NCBI GenBank assembly: GCA_029204225.1
Contig: CM055111.1
Coordinates: 11,801,697-11,865,696 of the forward strand
Reading direction: 5' to 3'
DNA: 64,000 nt
Origin: Diphasiastrum complanatum
Taxonomy: Eukaryota > Streptophyta > Lycopodiopsida > Lycopodiales > Lycopodiaceae
Of this stretch, positions 55,001 to 64,000 are shown piece after piece. The notes beneath the pieces are model-generated. The model made no database searches. It worked only from the letters and a program-made list of their open reading frames with translations, and had not been told where the DNA came from. The position numbers and the translations under genes were made by a program. The stretch's first letter is position 1. Every line of letters starts with the position of its first letter.

Positions 55001-55414
55001 TGTTAGGTGGCAGGTTTTCTTTAGTTATTTTTTTTGTAACTTGAGTTTAATGCATGGAAGTAGGTGAGGATGGGATGGGGGAGGTTTAGGCCAATATTAT
55101 TTTTTGAGTTTTTTTAAACATATGGTTCTTCTTGCTCGTAGTGGAATTTTTAGTTTTAAAAGAACTAATGTTTTGATTTTGCAGTTGTTATATAAGCCAG
55201 TAGTTGTTAATGGATTTTCGGTGCAGTGACATTTTAATTCCGGTTTATATTGCTTAGTACCCATTTGCCGATTCATTGGTATAATTTATAAATGAGAGCA
55301 CGAATGGTCTGTAAATTGGTTTTTGTAGACATTGCTTGGTTCGATAACTATTATACCCGTTATGAATGTGTTAATTGAACAAAATTATTTTTTAAATTTT
55401 CAGTTGGCAAGCAA

Positions 55415-57745
55415 ATGGATACTGATGAAATTTTGGAGGGGGGTGCTACCGAGATTCACCCGACAACACCAAGAAGTGACGGGGGAAATACGGAGATTTA
55501 GCCGGCCTCACCCGGCAGTGATGAGATCCTAGACTCAGAAAAATTGTTGCAAACCTTAGGCAAGGCAGTTTTAGAGCTTCATCAGAGCAATAAACAACAA
55601 GATAAACAAATGCAAATATTTAATCAACTGCAAGCTATTAACTCTAACAACTTGAGCTACCAACCGGAAATATTTTTTGGCGATAAAAAGTTTAAACGTC
55701 CAGAAGTTGTTGAAGACTAGATAAACCATTGGACAAGCTATTTTAGCTTACACAACGTCCCAGAAGATAAACGAATATCATCGGTTCTATTGTTTCTGGA
55801 AGGTAAAGCCTCTTCTTGGTGGAGGGAACTTTCCACGAAACCGGTGACTTGGGCTGGATTCCTGACGGAATTCCGGAAAGCTTTTGTCACGATAGACGAT
55901 TCTGAGCTGTATATTCGATTTATCAATTGCAAAATGGGCAGCCGAGAACTAGACGGCTATGTCCAAGAGTTCTTGGACTCTTTGGCCAAGGTTCCGCTTT
56001 TTTATCGTAAGTTGGCACAGTGGCAATTTATTGTCGGACTGCCTGTTGACTATCAAAATGAATGCAAACGAAATATCCTTAACTCACTAGATGATGCTAT
56101 CCATGTGGCAAAAGCCTATGATAGTACAATTGTTGCATCACGGAAAATTGTGCACGGCCAAACGGCCCTAAAACCCAAGCAACAAAAATCTAACAAACGT
56201 AAAAAACAGTTTTTTGACGAGCTGGAAGCAGAAGCGTACCAACAGTCAAAGAAGAAGAAGAATAAGAAGAAATTGGTGGTGAAGGACAAAGCACGGTTGG
56301 CGGCACTTAAACAAAATCTATGTTTCCTCTGCAATAAACCTGGGCACCGTTCTAAACAATGCCCCAAACGGAAAGCAAAGTCGTCAAGTTTCATGATTGT
56401 GGATTTACCGGCAGGTAAATTGGAAGTCAATTTGTTGAATAATTGTGACTGTACTTGTAACTTCAGTGCACTCTCTTTCAAGCCTAATGAATTGTTTCGT
56501 GTGAGAGGCAATATTTTAGGGAAAGACGTGAATGTGCTATTTGATTCAGGTAGTACTCACAATTTTTTGAATGCTCGACTTGTGCAAAAGCTCCGAGTGC
56601 CCACCATGGCCAGTGATCACCGTTACGTGGTCTGTCTTGCCTTAGGGTCGGACACTGAGATTTGGAATGTCAAAGTCTCGAACTTAGAGCTTCGGATGCA
56701 GGAGTATGTTGAGCCGTTGGATTTCCATGTCATGAATCTAGACCGGATTGATGTAATTTTGGGCTATGAATGGTTTTTTGGCAAATCAGACTCTTTAGAG
56801 ATAGATTTTAAAAATCATTTTATGGTATTTAAAGATAAGTTTGATCAGATTGTCTCTATTTCTGGAGAGACCGATGTACTTCCATCGCCGATGATTTCCT
56901 CGACTGAATTAATTGAGAAACTTCATGATTCTGAGTATGAACTCTTTCACTTGCTTTTGAAATCTTGTATGCATTGTGGTGTTGGAAATGTGAATGTGTT
57001 TTCATGCTTTAACACCAAAAATTCGCATCAGGAACAACAACTTTTGCAAGATTTAAAGCAAGAGTTCAGTGAAGTTTTTCTGAAGCAGCTACCTTATGGA
57101 CTACCACCCGCTCGGTCGGTGGATCATAAGATTGATCTTTTGCCTAATAGTCGTCCTATCTTTAGACAACTATATCAGTTTAGTCAAAAGGAAGAGGAGG
57201 AAGTGGCTAGGCAGATCGAGGAGTATCTCAAAATGGGACACATAAGACCAAGTAAATCTCCATGGGGAGCACCTGTCCTTCTTAAGAGTAAGAAAGATGG
57301 GAGTTTCCGGCTATGTGTAGATTACAAGGGTCTGAACAAACTAACAGTTAAGAATAAATACTCGTTGCCCAGGATGGACGATCTCATAGATCGATTGAAT
57401 GGAGCTAAATACTTCACGAAAATTGATCTACGTATGGGATACCATCAGATTAGGATACATCCAAAAGATGTATCTAAAACTAGTTTTAGGACCAGGTTTG
57501 GCCACTACGAGTTTTTTGTATTGCCCTTTGGTTTGGCAAATGCTCCGGCTACTTTCCAGCAAATGATGAACGATTTATTTCATCCATATTTGGGGAAGTT
57601 CGTAGTAGTGTTTCTGGACAATATTCTGATCTATAGCAGAACACTCAAAGAGCATGCTAAGCATCTCCGAATTGTCTTACGTATCTTAAGACAAGAGAAG
57701 CTCTATGTAAAAGAATCAAAGTGCGAATTCTTCAAGAATACTTTT
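55415..57745 (+). pseudogene. Gypsy F gag-protease-RT, truncated
   Basis: ATG 55415 (MDTDEILEGG) is in frame with the long open stretch; two TAG codons near 55499 and 55718 interrupt the first 100 codons, then the frame is open for about 2 kb. Order: gag ([25 protein letters not shown]), a Lys-rich linker, CCHC knuckle [14 protein letters not shown] (about 56323-56364), protease with [13 protein letters not shown] (about 56540), RT from [19 protein letters not shown] through [25 protein letters not shown] and [17 protein letters not shown]. The catalytic FLDD reads FLDN at 57611-57622. Coding stops abruptly at about 57745, where reversed Copia G begins, so RNase H, integrase and the 3' LTR are lost. 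Confidence 0.93.
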
Positions 57746-59191
57746 AGTAAGCAACTTTCACAGACAGATTGATTAGCTGTAGTAACAGCATTTATATTCA
57801 TGTCCTTGACCATTTTGTTATGATGCATATACAAGATTGAATGCATGTTTAGATGTCCTAATCTCTGATGCCATAAATTAGCATTTGAACAACTCACAAA
57901 AAGTGCAACATAATGACTCGGTATGTACAAATTTTCTTATCTGTAAGCAGAGAGGATTTCCTTTGAGTTCTCATCTAAAATAGTACATCGCCTAGCAGTA
58001 AACAAGGCTCTATAGCCTTGATCACTGATCTTGCTAATAGACAATAAGTTCTTTGTTAATTTGGGTACATAAAGTACTCCATTAAGTTGCCTAGTGATGC
58101 CATCTGAGAACTGCAGTTGAATAGACCCTAGGCCTTCAACTTGGTGTGAACTGGAGTATTTTATTCAGTTGAATAGACCCTTCAACTTGAATTGGAGTCA
58201 CCAAAGAAAATGTACTTTGATTTTGTAGCTCTGAGTGTAGAAAAAAGGTCCTTGCATGGCGTCATGTGCTGAGAAGCACCTGAATCGAGATACCATTGAT
58301 GGGCATCTCTACTGGATTGATCTTGTACCATCAGCGCCTTCTCTTCATCTTGAGATCCTCTGACTGTGTCAGAGTGGCCTTATTGGTGCTACTGCATCTT
58401 CTTCTTTGCTTCATTGTGCTTGAGGATGCGATAGTCCTTGATGTCGTGGTTGGCTCTTTTGCAATATCTGCAAAATAGCTTGGTCTTGGACGATGATTGG
58501 CTGTGTTGTTGCTATTGTGGTTGCAATGTGGCTGGCTGTTCTACCTTTGTCTTATTATCCTTGAAGCCTTTCTTCTTCTTGGATTGCTACTTGTTTGAAT
58601 ATAGTGCCATGGATTTGGTACTCGTAGATGTGGACAAGCTTTTCCTCCTAACTTCTTCTTGCAATGAACTTGCTGTCAATTTTTGGAGAGACAGTGCAGG
58701 GGTATTGCTCAGAAGCAACACTAAATTATCATAGGAGGATGGAAGACTGGCAAGAAGAGACATGGTAGAGTCTTCTTCTAAGATAGGGGAACCTATTGTA
58801 GCCAGTTGGTTCAGCAATTGTTTGAACTCATTCAGATGGTCGTTGATTGAGGTGCCTTCACTCATTCTGAGTGTCAGTACCTTCTTCCTCAAGAAGAGAC
58901 GAGTCAAGACATCTGAGGTCTCGTAGATGCTAGTGAGTGTATCCCATGCTTCTTTGGAAGTAGTGCAGTTGGATACATGAGCAATTTGAGTGTCTTTAAG
59001 GTTTAGAGATACTTGCCATCCTTGGCTTCCCAAGCTGGGAGTTGTTTGGGTTCTTCCGGTCTGGCTATGGAACCGTTGACGTATCCCCATAACTCCTTTT
59101 CAATCAAGATCATCCTCATTTTGAACTTCCACATGTGGAAGTCATCTCCGTTGAATTTATTGATCAAGCGGATCTATGAGGTGCCTTCCAT
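57746..59191 (-). pseudogene. Copia G gag, protease and pre-integrase
   Basis: Minus strand from ATG 59191 (MEGTS): FHMWKFKMRMILIEKELWGY, AHVSNCTTSKEAWDTLTSIY and LRMSEGTSINDHLNEFKQLL (gag), a decayed CCHC near 58470 (C-RY-C-KRAN-H), protease with WYLDSGASQHMTPC near 58290, LNGVLYVPKLTKNLLS near 58080, and the GAG-pre-integrase HHCC region LWHQRLGHLNMHSILYMHH ending in CESCLLKV near 57760. Stops and frameshifts break it at several places. It ends against gypsy F RT; no integrase core or RT follows. Confidence 0.88.
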
Positions 59192-59268
59192 AGTGATCAA
59201 AATTACACAAACAACTTAGAACAACTTTTGGAAAAAGATCCTGGACTATAGTAATCCACTGAACTAGA

Positions 59269-59280
59269 GCTCTGATACCA
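59269..59280 (-). promoter_or_regulatory. Copia G primer binding site
   Basis: TGGTATCAGAGC on the minus strand, four bases from the LTR end at 59285. Confidence 0.92.
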
Positions 59281-59284
59281 CTTC

Positions 59285-59747
59285 TGTTGGTGTATGATGG
59301 TGGTCTACGTGGTCTACGATTGATTGCGACTGCAGCGGAGCCGTGACGGAAGTAGAACACGAGAGATGATTATGATGTAAACAATGTCTCTACCAACAGT
59401 AAGAAAAGCCAATTATGAACATAGTAGCAACTATGTATTTTAGGAACGAGGATTGAGTAGAGAACGAAATCAAAAGCTTGTTGTCCTTTTGGGCTATCAG
59501 AGTAGGAGTCTGAGACTGCCGTAACAGTAGCATTGCGAAGCAATAGGCTCTTGGACAGCCATGCAATACTCTATCTCTGATAACCGTGTTTGTGTGTAAG
59601 AGAGTGAGAGAGACAATTGCATTCAATCAAGAAGGTAGTGATTGAATAGTAGCAAATATGTATAAAACGGAGAACTGGACCACAATACAATAGCACTGAT
59701 AAGCGCGTATTCCTACTTACAGATTCTGAAACATTGGCTACAGTTTT

Positions 59748-59800
<53 letters not shown>

Positions 59801-60697
59801 AATCACTAACTCTAAGGAGCTAGCTACTTAAGAACTCTTGGTCGTTTGATTGCTCTGTGCATCTACAGATTGTTCAACTCACTACTCTCACTTCACTTCG
59901 CTCAGATGTATATATATATATATATAGCTATCAGAGAATCTCTTATTCTAATTACAATGTACAAAGATGATTAATAGCTATTAAACAAGATCCGTAGATC
60001 AGTTATTGGAGAGTCGTAAAGCAAGAAGAAGTACAGAGTAACGTATCCTTCGTATCCGTTGGGAGCGTGAAGGACGTTGGGTCTTGTGGTCGTAATCTTG
60101 TCCGTAGTCATTCGTTCAGCCGCTGATCATTTGCTTTGAAAGTGATCATTTGTTTCCTTCGTTGGTAATTGTAAGTGATAACTTACGGAGTTAAACAATG
60201 AGATGGGTCAACAGTTGTTAGTTGACTTCATAGGAACTTGCAAGTTGTTTGTCGTTCGTCGACTTCGTTGATAGCCGTAAGTAAGTTACTTACGGTGTTT
60301 GATGTGAGTTCACAGACTTCATCGGAGATATTTTTCGGTGACTTTGATCATGACTCTTTCCATCGTAGGTGATCATAAGAAGGTCACTTACAGTGGTCGA
60401 TGGGATTTTAAGTTCCATTGCCATTGAAGATTCTGCAAGTGCTCGTAGATAGTAACCTATAGTTTTTAATGACTCCCTGATGTTTGTGGTTCATTGCCTT
60501 CACAAGTTTAAGTCGTGTTTATCTGTAAACGTCAATTTAACGGTGATCTTCGAACAGTATGTAGGTAACAGGCGATAGCTTTGCGGTTTTGCCTGTTTCT
60601 GACTTTGCGTGTATTTCTGCAGACTGATTCAAAGAGAGGAAATTCTTGAGAGATGAAGGAGGCGAAGGGATGAGTAGGAGAAGATTAAACTCCAACA
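59285..60697 (-). mobile_element. Copia G 5' LTR
   Basis: On the minus strand it starts TGTTGGAGTTTAATC at 60697 and ends CATACACCAACA at 59285, giving TGTTGG/CCAACA inverted ends and a length of 1413 bp. It contains a 48-bp CT tract (59750-59797) and a TA run (about 59908-59927). No partner LTR is present. Confidence 0.8.
59750..59797. repeat. (CT)n microsatellite inside the Copia G LTR
   Basis: 24 units, uninterrupted; another case of a CT tract within an LTR. Confidence 0.95.
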
Positions 60698-60865
60698 CTC
60701 CCTCTGTGCACGCCCTCCCTATGACCCCTCCCTTGCGTGCCCTCCCCATGCCCCCTCCCTTGCGCCCTCTCACGTGCCCTCCATGCGCCCCTCCTGTGCG
60801 CCCTCCCTACTCTCTCGCCTTCCCTGTGCCCCTTCCTGAGCACCCTCCTTGCACGCCCTCACTGC
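60698..60865. repeat. C-rich degenerate minisatellite
   Basis: Variants of CGTGCCCTCCCT, about 12-18 bp each, repeat some ten times directly outside the Copia G LTR. The proline-rich frame across it is a by-product. Confidence 0.75.
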
Positions 60866-61278
60866 TGTAGGAGATAGGACACGAACAGAGAAGAGAGAAG
60901 AAAATAGTTGCGGAACAACTCTCCTGTTATTATGGGCTGTGTAAGAATCGCCCGATGAAGCTCGGACTAGATCTTGTTGCAAAACAACCAAAAGGACACT
61001 TGTGGAGCAAAACCACCCAACCAACATGAAATGGCTAGTCAATAACCTAACCACTTCACCCCCATGCCGTGGTGAATGAATGCAAGAGAGGGAGAGGAAA
61101 CTTGGCTCAAGAATATGAAATTCCAATGGGCGACTTTCCATGGTTTTCTTAGGATTCCCATGCAGCTATAATAAGCTATTGACCTCGTATTCTTGCATTG
61201 TAGCAGTCAAAAAAACACCATGCAATTGTTCCTATGTCCAATTATAGGTCTGGGCCCTCATATGATTATTAATCATCT
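60866..61278. other. No gene recognised
   Basis: Could hold the 3' LTR of the chromodomain gypsy on the minus strand, but no edges were found. Confidence 0.3.
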
Positions 61279-61394
61279 TTACAGGCCAAGCTTGGAATGA
61301 CGAGGCATAACCAATAACCATATACACTGGAGTGACCGGCTATCCATGTCAGGACTTATTCCAAATCCCACATACTGGACATGGACGAAACATT

Positions 61395-61724
61395 CTTCTC
61401 CCCTTAAATCAGTTCTGTCCTCAGAACACGTAAGTAGAAAAGATCCAATTTGTATGCTTTTACTCTTTCCCATGAATCATTATCCTCAATTTTACCAACC
61501 AACCTAAGCAAACACTCAGAGATAGAATGATTTCTCAATTGTTTATCTCTGACACTGAGTACTCTTTCAGTGTTCAAAGGTACATTGTGCAATAAGTCCT
61601 CCAAATGGACAAAATCTTCAATACATCTAACTATCATCATCATATAAACTAAATTTACATGATACACAGGATGAGCAGTTGACCAAACCTGAAGATTAAG
61701 TTCAAAAGCTGACAAATCAATCAT
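61395..61724 (-). pseudogene. Gypsy integrase end with chromodomain
   Basis: On the minus strand: STAHPVYHVNLVYMM (the HPVFHVS-type motif that ends gypsy integrases), then NTERVLSVRDKQLRNHSISE, LLRLVGKIEDNDSWERV and LRVLRTELI. The second part is a chromodomain in the position typical of chromoviruses, in which the domain steers integration to certain histone marks. An aromatic cage residue (Trp of the usual RWKGY) reads Leu here. No other part of the element is visible. Confidence 0.75.
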
Positions 61725-61839
61725 TTAACTTTCACTTTTACTCTGAAAATCAATCCTTAGTATGACTTCAATATCAAATAAGTACGTAGAGAGAGAATAA
61801 TTATCAAATTATTAGAAATGGAATAATTACACGTGAGAT
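61725..61839. other. No gene recognised
   Basis: Junction between the chromodomain relic and Copia E. Confidence 0.3.
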
Positions 61840-62720
61840 GCAACACGAAGGACATATTGTCAATTTGTGTTGGCTAAATCCGAAGATCGAGTGTATCCAT
61901 TGCCACAAGAAGGGTCATGCAGCCATGGACTGCTACCAGAATCCGAGGAACAAACAGCCTCAAGGCAAATGGGAGGAGAACTCAGAAGTACGGTATCGAC
62001 TACACTGAGACCTTCTCTCCAATGGTGAAACATGCATCATTACGCCTATTGGTTGCATATGACCTCAAGATTCACATCGTCGATGAGAAGACATCATTTC
62101 TACATGGCGAGCTGGACGAAGAAGTCTACATAGATCACCCTCCAAGTTACACCTCCGACTCACTACCTATGCATGCTGAATGCACAGAAGTATCTACGGT
62201 CTGAAGCAATCTGCATGAAAATGGTATAAGAAGAAAGATCATGCCTTGAGATCCTTGGGATTTGAGCCACTGATGGCTGATTCCAATGTCTATGTGAAGA
62301 TCACAGAGGGGGAGATCATCATTGTTGTTGTCTATGTGGACAACACCTTGATACTGTGCAGAAGCGAAGAGCTAATTGTCGAAGTAAAGAGTGATATCTC
62401 AAAATATTTTGAGATAACAGACCTAGGAGAAGCCAAATGTTATCTAGGAATGCTATACCTTCATCAATCCAGGTACATCCAGAAAATCCTTGATGATTTC
62501 GGGATGATAGACTGCAAAGGGACAAATACCCCAATGCTTGCAGGAACAATTCTAACGAACGAAGATTGTTTGAATATTGAAGAAGAGAAGGAGATTATGC
62601 AGCACACGTCTTATAGGAGGCTGATTGGATCTTTGATGTATCTAGCAGACAACACACGTCCCGACATAGCTTATGTCATGTTCAGAATGAGCCAATCATT
62701 AGGGCCCTTTTTGGACTCAA
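61840..62720 (+). pseudogene. Copia E copy with zinc knuckle fused to RT by deletion
   Basis: The plus strand encodes an intact knuckle C-IH-C-HKKG-H-AAMD-C (61888-61930) of the family seen at 7.3-8.4 kb, and only about 50 bp later, in another frame, TQKYGIDYTETFSPMVKHAS, the start of Copia RT. Protease, integrase and the first part of RT are therefore deleted at about 61980. RT continues with EEVYIDHPPSY, LGFEPLMADSNVYVK, the catalytic site as YVDN (62333-62344) instead of YVDD, LGEAKCYLGM, TPM and RRLIGSLMYLADNTRPDIAY. Homology ends near 62700. Confidence 0.88.
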
Positions 62721-63149
<429 letters not shown>

Positions 63150-63252
63150 CTGTATACTCCACAAATATTCTATTTTTTTCATTTTGGTTCACCTTATCTG
63201 AAGATCTCACACACTATTTTGCATATCCTACATTATCATTACATCATCCATT

Positions 63253-63516
63253 ATGGCCTCTACTCAATCAAGGAAGCCCAAGAATCAACTAGCTTCCATT
63301 GTTGCACACATCAAAGATTTCAATGAGCATTGGGTGCCCCATACATTTTCAACTTTTGACTGCGTTTACATGCAACCATCGGGCAAAGGAACTCACAAGG
63401 TTGCAAAGAGGAAGCGAAACAACCAAGACTACCATTGGAAAGGAAGGATCCACGATTTCAAGATCGACCAAAATGGCAAATACCTTGCAAATGTGCAACA
63501 CGTATACATGCGTTGA
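63253..63516 (+). CDS. Short reading frame, product unknown
   Basis: Starts at ATG 63253 (MASTQSRKPKNQLASIVAHI) about 100 bp after a CT-rich leader-like tract. 87 residues, basic, with no domain that I recognise; ends in NGKYLANVQHVYMR. It could be the first exon or 5' part of a larger gene or transposon gag that runs off the window. The next frame (63606-63866) may be the continuation. Confidence 0.3.
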   Translation: MASTQSRKPKNQLASIVAHIKDFNEHWVPHTFSTFDCVYMQPSGKGTHKVAKRKRNNQDYHWKGRIHDFKIDQNGKYLANVQHVYMR

Positions 63517-63605
63517 GATATTTTATTGGATGTGGCTGTTGCTGATAGAACCATACAGTCACATTTTAGGTCTCACCTCTTTTATTCTTGTGCTAACTAC
63601 TATGT

Positions 63606-63866
63606 TTGAATTATTATTATGTCAATGTAATGGATAATAATGTTGCATTAATGCATGGTGCAAATGTCTTTCCTTCAAATAGCTTTGACTGGCAAAATGT
63701 GAAGTCCTTCACTGGAAAATTTTTCGCCATACACGCCAAATATGGAGAACTAATATATGGTGGGTTGGCATCCTCTGCCTTGATCAAAATGGGCATTTTC
63801 TTTTACGATCACATGTACGAAGTTTCGAAAAAAAAAATTGGCCAAGGCAAATTAGCACCAATTTGA
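63606..63866 (+). CDS. Short reading frame, product unknown
   Basis: 86 residues (VNVMDNNVALMHGANVFPSN and KSFTGKFFAIHAKYGELIYG inside), soluble-looking composition, no known motif. It overlaps a different frame that ends at 63637. Either the continuation of the preceding frame after a frameshift or intron, or chance. Confidence 0.25.
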   Translation: MNYYYVNVMDNNVALMHGANVFPSNSFDWQNVKSFTGKFFAIHAKYGELIYGGLASSALIKMGIFFYDHMYEVSKKKIGQGKLAPI

Positions 63867-64000
63867 GCCTACGATCACTTCTCACGAGTGGCCATATGCT
63901 GACCAACTGACTATTGAATTAATGAAGAGGCAACTTCTCAAAGAGATTACTGGTAATATGAAGCCAACATTCAGATCCAAATGAGTCTATACTAGCATCT

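Noticed and set aside
60646..60870. Proline-rich 74-codon protein and its minus-strand partner
   Set aside because: Generated by the C-rich minisatellite next to the Copia G LTR.

Overview
The window looks like nuclear DNA of a land plant. It is AT-rich, is built mostly of broken Ty1/copia and Ty3/gypsy retrotransposons primed by initiator-Met tRNA (TGGTATCAGAGC sites), and carries many long CT/GA microsatellites. The only gene that looks functional is a three-exon plant methyl-CpG-binding-domain protein of the MBD10/11 type (minus strand, 46249 to 44964). The species cannot be fixed from the sequence. A zinc-finger/RT/restriction-like-endonuclease LINE relic (46.9-48.8 kb) is of a type I associate with seedless plants and other early lineages, but that is only a hint.

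Layout. 0-6.3 kb: no gene; degenerate CCCTTAG-like repeats, an array of nested palindromes (2.05-2.44 kb) and a TTCTCGAAAA array (3.9-4.35 kb). 6.3-8.4 kb: a possible Copia LTR and a decayed minus-strand Copia gag (family E). 8.4-11.6 kb: a broken transposase-like gene on the minus strand, surrounded by copies of the palindrome AGTACCAANNTTGGTACT. 11.7-12.8 kb: a fragment of gypsy family D with LTR-like sequence. 13.1-21.9 kb: a nest. Minus-strand Copia B is split by Copia A (14930-21606, 5-bp target duplication CTCTT) and, separately, by a solo LTR of the A family holding a 91-bp GA tract; A itself contains a 1.1-kb insertion with a hierarchical minisatellite. 22-24.6 kb and 35.4-38.3 kb: duplicated blocks with gene-fragment-like sequence. 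24.85-27 kb: a second A-family relic in which an RNase H end, one LTR and a new primer site plus gag follow in tandem. 28-34.3 kb: minus-strand gypsy D with gag, a damaged protease and extra reading frames. 39160-42471: Copia C, with two 702-bp LTRs that differ at 13 sites and a perfect GTGTT target duplication, but no RT.

44.9-49 kb: the MBD gene, its CpG-rich promoter, and the LINE relic just upstream on the same strand. 49.8-52.3 kb: minus-strand gypsy remnants, one cut by a GA microsatellite. 52.7 kb: a SINE-like insertion with a 15-bp target duplication. 53.2-57.7 kb: gypsy F, with a 2-kb open frame but a mutated RT active site. 57.7-60.7 kb: 5' half of Copia G on the minus strand. 60.7-62.8 kb: C-rich minisatellite, chromodomain relic, and a Copia E copy whose zinc knuckle is fused to RT by deletion. 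63.2-64 kb: unrecognised short reading frames.

Apart from the MBD gene the coding content is selfish DNA in layers, so the relative order of several insertions can be read directly. No operon or multi-gene system is visible. All product names come from motif recognition by eye; no database search was possible.
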